From assembly GCA_028045305.1 (NCBI GenBank), contig JAOFTV010000003.1, positions 1 to 64,000 of the forward strand: DNA of 64,000 bases. The letters are read 5' to 3'. Position numbers and translations under genes: made by a program. Shown here piece after piece: positions 20,184 through 27,821 of this stretch. Source of the stretch: Opitutales bacterium. Its GTDB lineage: Bacteria > Verrucomicrobiota > Verrucomicrobiia > Opitutales > Seribacteraceae. Positions within the stretch are counted from its first letter, which is position 1. Each line of letters starts with the position of its first letter. The notes beneath the pieces are model-generated. The model was given only the letters and a program-made list of their open reading frames with translations, made no database searches and was not told where the DNA came from.

Positions 20184-21260
20184 TTAGTTCGATGTTTGGG
20201 TTGGTGGGGAGTGAAAGGGCCGTAAAATTTCATTAGCACCTTTTACATCCTCGAGCATTTGACCAATCATATCATGCTGGACTAAATCAAGAGCAATTTT
20301 GATCGCCCCACTCACATGATTACGATTGGAAGAGCCATGAGCTTTTATAACATTACGGTTTAGCCCCAACAAGGGAGCCCCACCAAATTGTTCTGGATTG
20401 ATTCGTTGCTTGAGCCCTCGAAAAGCACCCATCGATAAAAGGGCTCCCGTTTTACGCAGAGCGTTTCTTTTCAACTCTTCATCCAAAAAACTACCGATCA
20501 GTTTACTTAAAGATTCGCAGGCCTTGAGAACGATATTGCCCACAAACCCATCGCAGACTACTACATCGACAACATTTTCAAAAATCTGAAATCCCTCGAT
20601 TAACCCGGCATAATTAACGATACTGCCGTCGATCTCCTTGAGCATTTCATGTGCATCGTGAATCAGTTCATTTCCTTTCCCCTCTTCGGTGCCTATGCTT
20701 AGAAGGCCAACCTTTGGCCGGACTAACCCGAGAGCAACACGAGCGTAATTCGAGCCAAGAATAGCATTCTGAACAATATGAAAAGGCTTGGGGTGAGGAT
20801 TGGCTCCAGCGTCTAAGAGTGTAAAATATCTCTCTCTACCAGGCCAAATAGTACACAGAGCCGGTCTTTCGACTCCCTCAAGAGTTCTCAGCCTGATGGT
20901 CCCGCCAGCCATCAAGCAGCCTGTGTTACCGCAACTCAAAAGGGCATCTGCATTTCCTTCTTTCAAAGATTCTAGTGCCAGTGCCATCGAAGATTTCTTC
21001 TTGTTCTTTATTCCAGCAATCGGCTTTTCATCCATCTCCACCACTTCTGGTGCATGATGAACAGTCACATTCAAATCATTCAATGAAGGCTCATTGCTTA
21101 AAAGTGTGCTAAGCTCATCTTCCCTGCCGAATAACTGAAATTCTAAATCCCTTGGAACAAATGATGCAGACTTGGCTATGCCAGCAAGAATTTCACTCGG
21201 GCCTTTATCTCCACCCATTGCATCCACAGCAAGGGTAATGCGAGAACTTGGGCTACCCAT
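20184..21260 (-). CDS. plsX: Phosphate acyltransferase PlsX
   Basis: Converts acyl-ACP to acyl-phosphate for phospholipid synthesis with PlsY. The N-terminal VDAMGGDKGP is the family signature. LLSCGNTGCLMA, VGLLSIGTEEGKGNEL and VVCDGFVGNIVLKACE are also typical. The protein is 358 residues, of normal size. It is translated just after rpmF (gap 22 bp) and before fabH (gap 3 bp), so it belongs to a lipid-synthesis operon. Confidence 0.96.
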   Translation of the reverse strand: MGSPSSRITLAVDAMGGDKGPSEILAGIAKSASFVPRDLEFQLFGREDELSTLLSNEPSLNDLNVTVHHAPEVVEMDEKPIAGIKNKKKSSMALALESLKEGNADALLSCGNTGCLMAGGTIRLRTLEGVERPALCTIWPGRERYFTLLDAGANPHPKPFHIVQNAILGSNYARVALGLVRPKVGLLSIGTEEGKGNELIHDAHEMLKEIDGSIVNYAGLIEGFQIFENVVDVVVCDGFVGNIVLKACESLSKLIGSFLDEELKRNALRKTGALLSMGAFRGLKQRINPEQFGGAPLLGLNRNVIKAHGSSNRNHVSGAIKIALDLVQHDMIGQMLEDVKGANEILRPFHSPPTQTSN

Positions 21261-21282
21261 GCCGCTCTGTGAGAGCTATGAC

Positions 21283-21459
21283 CTAAACCTCCAAGTCAAG
21301 AACTTGGCGACCGCGATACTCCCCTGTCTCTGGGTTGACGCGGTGGGGACGAGAAAATGAACCGTCAGGCTCTTTGACGAGCAAAGGGGCTTTGAAGCGA
21401 TTGGCTCCACGACGCTTGCGACTACGCTGCTTAGATTGTTTTCTTTTTGGTTGTCCCAT
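21283..21459 (-). CDS. rpmF: 50S ribosomal protein L32
   Basis: A 58-codon gene read by hand from ATG at 21457-21459 to TAG at 21283-21285. The translation begins MGQPKRKQSKQRSRKRRG, the usual basic L32 N-terminus (normally MAVPKRK...), and continues through SRPHRVNPETGEYRGRQVL, which matches the conserved HRVxPxTGxYxGR segment. The zinc cysteines of some L32 forms are absent, so it is the Cys-less type. It is the first gene of the rpmF-plsX-fabH operon. Confidence 0.92.
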   Translation of the reverse strand: MGQPKRKQSKQRSRKRRGANRFKAPLLVKEPDGSFSRPHRVNPETGEYRGRQVLDLEV

Positions 21460-21533
21460 GGTTTACATATCAAAACATTCTACGGCACGATCGTCAAGAA
21501 TACTGTACGCCAATCTGAAAATGCTCTTTTATT

Positions 21534-22472
21534 TTAGAATTCCCAAAAATAGAACAACACAAAAAGTCCAAGAAACAATCGATACCACACAAAAAGCCCA
21601 AGCCCCCTCTTGCTTAAATATCCAACTAACCAGCGTACGGAAAGAGCGGCGGAAACCCCTGCAATCAAACAGCCAAAAAACATAGGACCAAACTGTAAGT
21701 TTTCCAGAATCTCATTCCCCTTTGTTGCTCCCTTGTATACCGCTGCTGCAGTGAGCGTGACCAAGCCTAATAGAAAACTAAATTCTGCAGACTGCCCACG
21801 CGATAATCCGGCTAAATACCCCCCTATTATTGTCATCATTGAACGACTTGTTCCTGGACACATCGCCACGCATTGAAGCAAGCCGACCATGATCGAATCC
21901 CCAATGCTTAGGTCCTCTAAATTCTTCCCCTCAACCTGACCCATTTTTTCCTGATTTATTTTTCTTTTCTCCGCCCAATACATAAGGCCGGCACCCAAAA
22001 TCAATGCAATCGCAACCGGTAATGAACCAAAGAGAAAAGACTCAATCCACGAATCCAAAAACGGCCCTGTAATTGCGGCAGGAGCGAAACCCGCCAAAAG
22101 ATTAAAACCAAGTTTTCGCCCCATTGAATTCAACCCCAAAAAGCCTAACAGGATGATGTAAATACGACGAGCGTAGAGGAGCGCAACGGCAAAGATTGCT
22201 CCAGCCTGAATGACAATTAAATAAGCATTAATTGCTTCTTGCTGAGAATAATCCAGCGTTGATGGATCCATCATCCACTCGTTGGCAAGTATAAGGTGTC
22301 CTGTGGAAGAGACGGGTAAAAATTCGGTTATTCCTTCGACCAATCCAAAAACCAATGCATCTTCATAACTAATGATTGAATTCTCTATCTCTCCATTGTT
22401 TGGTTCCGCGTATATACACAGAGGCAAAAGCAAAAAGATCCAAGTCGTAAAAAAGATTTTTGATTGTCGCAT
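21534..22472 (-). CDS. uppP: Undecaprenyl-diphosphatase, BacA family, with a signal-like N-terminal extension
   Basis: A membrane enzyme that recycles undecaprenyl pyrophosphate to the monophosphate carrier used for peptidoglycan and O-antigen. Family motifs are LVEGITEFLPVSSTGHLIL (Glu and Ser active-site box) and PGTSRSMMTIIGGYLAG (second catalytic box with Arg). The 312-residue chain is 30-40 residues longer at the N-terminus than usual. The extra part (FFTTWIFLLLPLCIYAEP) reads like a cleavable signal peptide ending in YA. Eight or so membrane helices follow. It stands alone, divergent from trpD across 90 bp. Confidence 0.93.
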   Translation of the reverse strand: MRQSKIFFTTWIFLLLPLCIYAEPNNGEIENSIISYEDALVFGLVEGITEFLPVSSTGHLILANEWMMDPSTLDYSQQEAINAYLIVIQAGAIFAVALLYARRIYIILLGFLGLNSMGRKLGFNLLAGFAPAAITGPFLDSWIESFLFGSLPVAIALILGAGLMYWAEKRKINQEKMGQVEGKNLEDLSIGDSIMVGLLQCVAMCPGTSRSMMTIIGGYLAGLSRGQSAEFSFLLGLVTLTAAAVYKGATKGNEILENLQFGPMFFGCLIAGVSAALSVRWLVGYLSKRGLGLFVWYRLFLGLFVLFYFWEF

Positions 22473-22530
22473 GGCAGTGCATCACTTACTTGATGAGTTT
22501 GATAAATCGGGCAAGGTCATAACCGAAAAA

Positions 22531-22558
22531 TTGCCTCTTTTGTAGTTACCTATTTAAT
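22531..22558 (+). promoter_or_regulatory. Candidate trpD promoter set for a leaderless transcript
   Basis: TTGCCT (22531-22536) and TTTAAT (22553-22558) are separated by 16 bases, close to sigma-70 spacing. The -10 ends only four bases before the ATG at 22563. Transcription would start at about the A of the start codon. No Shine-Dalgarno sequence is present. Confidence 0.4.
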
Positions 22559-22562
22559 CATT

Positions 22563-23624
22563 ATGAATAATATACTCCTTGATTGTGCGTCATCGCTCGA
22601 ATCTGGAAACAATCTAGATTCCTCTCAGATTTTGACCACCGCATCCCTTCTGGTCGATGAATCAGTCGACGCACGAAGCAAACAACTCTTCCTAAAAAAC
22701 CTTGCTGGCAAAGGTGAGACCAATGCTGAATTCTCTGGATTTGTCTCTGCTTTTCGTTCCTTTGCCAAAAATCCTCGATTGGAAGAGTTTTCTAATAGAG
22801 CTATCGATTTATGCGGAACCGGCGGAGACCGTTCTGGAAGTTTTAATATCTCAACTTTTGTTTCCCTACTGGTGGCCGCTGGTGGTGTTCCGGTAATCAA
22901 GCATGGCAATCGGTCGATTAGTTCGAACTGCGGCAGTGCAGATTTGCTGGAAGCTTTGGAAATCCCTTTAGAAACTGACACCGAAAAACTAAGATCCTCC
23001 CTAGGACATCTAAATTTCTGCTTTCTCTTTGCTCCATACTTTCATCCTGCGTTCAAATGCCTAGCTCCTGTTCGAAAAGAACTGGCGAAGGAAGGTATCA
23101 TCACACTTTTCAACCGCTTGGGCCCGTGCCTAAACCCAGCAACTCCAGCTTATCAAATTCTTGGAGTATACGACCCTGCGTACCTTGAGCAGATTGCTCA
23201 TACCCTGTCGATGAATGGAAGTAAATCAGGATGGATCGTTCACGGGAAAACGACAGATGATAGCTCAAGAAAAATGGATGAGTTAACCGCTTGCGGACCT
23301 AACTTGATTCGGTCTTATGGGATGGATGATGAAAGTGATGAAATTTTGACTCTTCATCCAAACCACTGGGACCAAGCAACCTTTCCCTCGAATGATTTGC
23401 AAGGGGGATCGCTCGAAAAAAACCTTTTAATTTTCAAAGCTCTGCTTGATGGAGAAGCCCCTGAAGGCTTACGTTCAAGCATTATTATCAATGCAGCATC
23501 CGCATTTTGGATTGCCGGGAAAGCTGAATCCATGAGTGAGGGCATTGATTTGGCTGAAAGAGTGCTCGATCAAGGTATTCTTTCCAAATGGTTAAGCAAG
23601 GTGAAGGAATTTTTCTCTAAATGA
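22563..23624 (+). CDS. trpD: Anthranilate phosphoribosyltransferase
   Basis: Transfers phosphoribose from PRPP to anthranilate in tryptophan synthesis. The PRPP/Mg site is DLCGTGGDRSGSFNIST, followed by KHGNRSISSNCGSADLLEAL and the anthranilate-side motif FLFAPYFHPAFK. The 353-residue length is usual. The stop overlaps the glmM ATG by four bases, an unusual pairing of tryptophan synthesis with amino-sugar activation. No other trp gene is in the window. Confidence 0.95.
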   Translation: MNNILLDCASSLESGNNLDSSQILTTASLLVDESVDARSKQLFLKNLAGKGETNAEFSGFVSAFRSFAKNPRLEEFSNRAIDLCGTGGDRSGSFNISTFVSLLVAAGGVPVIKHGNRSISSNCGSADLLEALEIPLETDTEKLRSSLGHLNFCFLFAPYFHPAFKCLAPVRKELAKEGIITLFNRLGPCLNPATPAYQILGVYDPAYLEQIAHTLSMNGSKSGWIVHGKTTDDSSRKMDELTACGPNLIRSYGMDDESDEILTLHPNHWDQATFPSNDLQGGSLEKNLLIFKALLDGEAPEGLRSSIIINAASAFWIAGKAESMSEGIDLAERVLDQGILSKWLSKVKEFFSK

Positions 23625-24943
23625 ATAAGTATTTTGGTACGGACGGTGTACGCGGATCATATGGTTCTGCGATTATGAACGAAAGTTTTGCTCAAAAATT
23701 TGGCTTAGCCATTGGAGCATTCTTGATTAGGAAATCGGGCTCCAATCCACAGGTATTAATTGGGCGAGATACTAGACCTTCAGGGGCGTCTCTTAAGAAC
23801 TCCTTAATAAAAGGATTGCTAGCCACTGGGTGTCGCGTGCTTGACTCCGGCATTGTCCCCTCCCCAGCACTCGCCTTCGGAGTGCTTCATTACCGTGCTG
23901 ACTTTGGCGTTATGATAACAGCCTCTCACAATCCCTATCATGACAATGGGATCAAGTGCTTTTCCCAAAAGGGCACTAAGCTTTTGCCTGAATGTGAAAT
24001 TCTTATTGAACAATTAATCGACCAGCAACCTGAACATTGTTCACCAAAAGGAGGGGCGGAATCCGTCGATCTTATCGATAACTATTGTTCGCATTTTAAT
24101 ACGCTATTCCCGAAAAACGGATTAAAGGGATTAAATATCGCATTGGACCTGGCTAACGGAGCAACCAGTGAAACCACTCCTCGCATTTTAAAAAGCATGG
24201 GTGCAACTGTGTTTTGCTCCCACTTTGGGGACGGATTGATTAATGATAACTGCGGATCGGAGTATCTCACATCTCTTCAATCAATGGTCAGGCTTAAGGA
24301 TGCTGATCTTGGCATTGCTCATGATGGAGACGGGGACAGGGTTCGCTTTGTAGATCCTATAGGTAACATTGTCGATGGCGACCAAGTTCTTGGTCTTCTT
24401 GCCCTTCACGCCCATCAATCAAATCAACTGGACAACGCTACTTTCGTTAGTACCGTTCATAGCAATACTGGATTAAAACGATCGTTGAATAAGCGTGGGA
24501 TTTCTTTAGCGACTGCTGATGTTGGGGATCGCAATGTTTTTTTAAAAATGCTCGAGTTGAAAACCAACTGGGGTGGCGAATCCTCAGGTCATATAATTGG
24601 CACAGATTATTTACCCACTGGAGATGGATTGATAGCCGCACTAATGATTTTGGGCGCTATTCAGCAGAATAAAAGAAGTATCCGGCAATTGGCAGATGAG
24701 ATTTTGCTCTGGCCAGCAATATCCAAGGCTTTTCCGATCAGGGATAAAATTCCTTTCAATCAAATTCCTCACCTTTGCGAAACCCTAATGTCGGAAGAAA
24801 GTAAAGTGGGTGAAGATGGGCGAATTCTGCTCAGATACTCGGGGACGGAAGCCAAGGTTCGATTATTAGTGGAGGGTGAACAAAAAGACTGGGTACAGGA
24901 AAGTTTTAAGAAGATTCAAGAAATTCTTGAAAAATCATTGTAA
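23621..24943 (+). CDS. glmM: Phosphoglucosamine mutase
   Basis: Interconverts glucosamine-6-phosphate and glucosamine-1-phosphate on the route to UDP-GlcNAc for peptidoglycan and lipid A. The opening YFGTDGVRG is characteristic. Ser102 in MITASHNPY is the phosphorylated serine, DGDGDRV binds metal, WGGESSGHII recognises sugar, and LRYSGTEAKVR binds phosphate. The protein has 440 residues, normal length. ATGA overlap with trpD implies translational coupling. Confidence 0.95.
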   Translation: MNKYFGTDGVRGSYGSAIMNESFAQKFGLAIGAFLIRKSGSNPQVLIGRDTRPSGASLKNSLIKGLLATGCRVLDSGIVPSPALAFGVLHYRADFGVMITASHNPYHDNGIKCFSQKGTKLLPECEILIEQLIDQQPEHCSPKGGAESVDLIDNYCSHFNTLFPKNGLKGLNIALDLANGATSETTPRILKSMGATVFCSHFGDGLINDNCGSEYLTSLQSMVRLKDADLGIAHDGDGDRVRFVDPIGNIVDGDQVLGLLALHAHQSNQLDNATFVSTVHSNTGLKRSLNKRGISLATADVGDRNVFLKMLELKTNWGGESSGHIIGTDYLPTGDGLIAALMILGAIQQNKRSIRQLADEILLWPAISKAFPIRDKIPFNQIPHLCETLMSEESKVGEDGRILLRYSGTEAKVRLLVEGEQKDWVQESFKKIQEILEKSL

Positions 24944-24993
24944 CTTGAATTCTTTTTCGATCTATCGTTTATATGTTCTGTCTATTATTATGA

Positions 24994-26412
24994 ATGTCCC
25001 ACCCTATGATCGAAGAGATTAAGGTTTCCCAGCTCGACCCTCGCCAAATTAAGCAACTGGATGCTGCTGATAAGGCCCAGAATGCTGACTCCAGTTATTC
25101 CTGCGAAATCTACAGTGCCATATTAAAGCAGTCTCCAGGCTGCCTGGAATTGCGTAAACGTCTTCGATTCCAACAGTTAAAAAGCCTAAGCAAATCTGCC
25201 AAGGGATTAAGCTCATTGATAGGCAAGGTAACCTCCGCACCTTTTTTGTTTCGAGCGAAAGCGGATAAGGATCCAGAAAAATCCTTAAGCGGTGCCGAAG
25301 AACTGATCGCTAAAAACCCAGGAAACACTGCTGCCCATCAAATGTTAGCCATAGCCGCACAATCTTTAGGAATGCTTGATACAGTTGTTTTTGCATATGA
25401 GACGATCCTTAAATTCCAGCCCAAGGACTTGGCCATTTTAAAAAAACTTGCCTTTGCCCACCTTGAAGCAGGCAATCCAGATGCTGTCATCGCCACTGGC
25501 AACGCTATTTTAAAAATTAATCCAAGTGATGGAGATGCCGAGGACATTATGAAAAAGGCTTCTGTTGCAGTTGCCATGAATCAAGGTAAATGGGAGGGGT
25601 CGACGGATTTCCGGGACCAACTGAAAGACAAGGACGAGGCAGCATCATTGGAACAGTCTGCAAAAACAGTTACTGATGCCAAGGGTCTTGAAGAGCTTAT
25701 CCGCAAGACTTACGAGCTTATACAAACCGAACCCGGTAACCTTACCAATTACAGGCAGTTGAGCGATTACTATCAAAGATATGGAGATCTGCAAAATGCC
25801 ATCGCCTGGATCCAGCAAGCTCGCAAGCAGGAAACAGGAAAAGGGGATGTCTCCCTAGAAGAAAAAGAACGTCAGTTAACCTTGTCTTACTACGATGACC
25901 TGATCGATCAATGGGAGAAGGCATTATCAAATGACCCTCAAAATTCCCAAATCTCATCTGGGCTGGAAAAAGCCAAGGCTACCCGCAAACAGTACCAGCA
26001 CGAACAACTTGAATCTTTGGTCAAACGTTATCCGAATGATTATGTTTATCGCTTTGAGCTAGGTTGCCTTCTTTTTGAAGTTGGATCTTTTGATCAGTGC
26101 CTACCTCATTTTCAATTAGCCCAACGTAATGCCAATGTTCGCTTAGACGCCATTTTATACCTTGGTCGCGCTTACAGTCGAAAAAGGTTTTTCGATCTAG
26201 CTGTTGAACAATTCAATATTCTAAAAAATGAGATCCAAATCATGGATGATCGTAAAAAAGATGCAGTTTATGAATTAGGTTGCTGCTTTGAAGCAATGGA
26301 ACAAACAGAAAAGGCTATTGAGGAGTTTAAGCATATTTACTCCTCTGACATTTCTTTCCGTGATGTTGCTGACAAAATCAATGCCTTTTACTCAAACCAA
26401 GACAGCAAGTGA
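24994..26412 (+). CDS. TPR-repeat protein, probably cytoplasmic
   Basis: A 472-residue protein with no signal peptide and no membrane segment. Two groups of TPR-like helical pairs are visible. One is at about 85-190 (AEELIAKNPGNTAAHQMLAI, AYETILKFQPKDLAILKKLA, GNAILKINPSDGDAEDIMKK). The other is at about 230-460 (ETGKGDVSLEEKERQL, WEKALSNDPQNSQISSGLEK, YVYRFELGCLLFEVGSFDQC). A helical linker with MNQGKWEGSTDFRDQL lies between them. It is likely a scaffold for protein complexes; no catalytic motif is seen. The gene starts 50 bp after glmM and its 3' end lies 7 bp from the opposing tRNA-Ser gene. Confidence 0.75.
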   Translation: MSHPMIEEIKVSQLDPRQIKQLDAADKAQNADSSYSCEIYSAILKQSPGCLELRKRLRFQQLKSLSKSAKGLSSLIGKVTSAPFLFRAKADKDPEKSLSGAEELIAKNPGNTAAHQMLAIAAQSLGMLDTVVFAYETILKFQPKDLAILKKLAFAHLEAGNPDAVIATGNAILKINPSDGDAEDIMKKASVAVAMNQGKWEGSTDFRDQLKDKDEAASLEQSAKTVTDAKGLEELIRKTYELIQTEPGNLTNYRQLSDYYQRYGDLQNAIAWIQQARKQETGKGDVSLEEKERQLTLSYYDDLIDQWEKALSNDPQNSQISSGLEKAKATRKQYQHEQLESLVKRYPNDYVYRFELGCLLFEVGSFDQCLPHFQLAQRNANVRLDAILYLGRAYSRKRFFDLAVEQFNILKNEIQIMDDRKKDAVYELGCCFEAMEQTEKAIEEFKHIYSSDISFRDVADKINAFYSNQDSK

Positions 26413-26419
26413 AGCACAT

Positions 26420-26507
26420 TGGCGGAGAGGGAGGGATTCGAACCCCCGGTACCTTGCGGCACACCCGATTTCGAGTCGGGCACATTCGACCACTCTGCCA
26501 CCTCTCC
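26420..26507 (-). tRNA. tRNA-Ser (CGA)
   Basis: An 88-nt class II tRNA on the minus strand. The acceptor stem is GGAGAGG paired with CCTCTCC, followed by G and an encoded CCA. The anticodon arm is CCCGA-CTCGAAA-TCGGG, giving anticodon CGA, which reads UCG. A long variable arm (GTGTGCCGCAAGGTACC) and a T-arm with GGTTCGAATCC are present. The two features together identify it as serine. Confidence 0.95.
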
Positions 26508-26628
26508 AATAAAGACCTTTTATTTTCAAAATTCCATTGATTCTGGCAAACATTTAACCTTTCACAATGAATAAACCTTTAGATTTCCACGCTTGCCCGA
26601 TTCTCGACTATCATTTTGGATAACATCC

Positions 26629-27717
26629 ATGATCGGGATTAGAAATATTTTCTGCCTTTGTGCCTTGGCTGCTTTTTCTCTCATTGGGTGCAAGTCAACT
26701 CATCACGCAGAGGTTGAGTTTGCGGACGGAAGCTACTCAGGGCCATTAGACAAGACAGGCAAGAAAAATGGTAGAGGTATTTACCGATGGCACGATGGGT
26801 CGATTTACGAAGGGGACTACCGAAATGACATGAGGCACGGGGAAGGTCGGTTTCTTTGGGCAAATGGAGAAACCTATATTGGGGAATACAGAAACGACGA
26901 GCGGACGGGTAAAGGGGTATATCTTTGGCCTGATGGTTCTCGCTATGAAGGTGACTTCATTAACGGAATGCGTCACGGGCGTGGAGTTTTTATAACATCC
27001 AGTGGAGTGATTTACGAGGGAGAATGGTTCGACGATCTACAACATGGTGCGGGGACATTAACTTATCCAGACGGCCGTGTGGTCAGTGGCATTTGGAGGC
27101 AAGGTGAACTTGTCACAAAGCCTGCACCTCTACCTCCCAAATCTACAAAACCAATGCCAATAAGTGCCCTACCTGATGTGCCTGTCATTGTGCCATTGAA
27201 GGAAAAGCCTTCCAAACAGACTCCTAATAAAAAAGATGATGCCACTGATGAAGGAATAGAACCTTATGCCCAAGCTTCCTCCTCAGGTATAAGCAGTCCT
27301 TCATTAAACCAAACACCATTGGTTACTACAGATTCATCAAATAAAGTGGACCTCTTTGAAGTGCCAGTCCACAACGAGACTAAAATTCCGTCTAAAAAAT
27401 TAGAAAATGATAAGTTCAAAATATCCACCACAATTGAGGAAGAAGAATCACCAAACAAGCCAGATTGGATGGGTACGGTTGCTGAAGCAGAAATTATGTT
27501 CATTACAGAATTGGACAACGGTCTTGATACTATTCGTTACCGGCAAAATGGAAATACTTTCACTGGTAATATGAGAATTATTGATGAACAGGGAAATGCT
27601 CAAGGTGAAGTCAATCTGCTTAACGGGCGTCTACACGGTGAAGAAATTTTCTTTAATCAATCAGGAGATGTAGTTGAAAGAAACTTCTGGGCTAACGGTA
27701 AACCCGTCGTTCGCTAA
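26629..27717 (+). CDS. MORN-repeat lipoprotein (five MORN_1 units)
   Basis: Lipoprotein of 362 residues from ATG 26629, chosen because a TTG at 26593 would place a polar stretch before the signal. The signal ALAAFSLIGC ends in a lipobox. Five consecutive 23-residue MORN units follow: YRWHDGSIYEGDYRNDMRHG, FLWANGETYIGEYRNDERTG, YLWPDGSRYEGDFINGMRHG, FITSSGVIYEGEWFDDLQHG and YPDGRVVSGIWRQGEL. Then comes a Pro/Ser/Thr-rich linker (about 170-290) and a C-terminal domain with NGNTFTGNMRIIDEQGN and NGRLHGEEIFFNQSG, itself MORN_2-like. Function is unknown; an outer-membrane-anchored envelope role is likely. Confidence 0.75.
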   Translation: MIGIRNIFCLCALAAFSLIGCKSTHHAEVEFADGSYSGPLDKTGKKNGRGIYRWHDGSIYEGDYRNDMRHGEGRFLWANGETYIGEYRNDERTGKGVYLWPDGSRYEGDFINGMRHGRGVFITSSGVIYEGEWFDDLQHGAGTLTYPDGRVVSGIWRQGELVTKPAPLPPKSTKPMPISALPDVPVIVPLKEKPSKQTPNKKDDATDEGIEPYAQASSSGISSPSLNQTPLVTTDSSNKVDLFEVPVHNETKIPSKKLENDKFKISTTIEEEESPNKPDWMGTVAEAEIMFITELDNGLDTIRYRQNGNTFTGNMRIIDEQGNAQGEVNLLNGRLHGEEIFFNQSGDVVERNFWANGKPVVR

Positions 27718-27781
27718 ATTTCATAACGCCCGTCTAATTGGGTTTCTCAAAGAGAAATCTTTTTTATGCACGTGAATGATT

Positions 27782-27811
27782 TTGCGTTCATAGAAATGGT
27801 GCTCATAGATA
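27782..27811 (+). promoter_or_regulatory. Candidate gcvP promoter
   Basis: TTGCGT (27782-27787) and TAGATA (27806-27811) are 18 bases apart. The ATG follows 10 bases after the -10, so the transcript would have only about three or four untranslated bases. I saw no glycine riboswitch in the 104 bp upstream of the gene. Confidence 0.35.
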
Positions 27812-27821
27812 TGGTTTTATT

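Noticed and set aside
27718-27821. Possible glycine riboswitch before gcvP
   Set aside because: The 104-bp leader is too short and shows none of the expected paired cores; a promoter pair lies close to the ATG instead.
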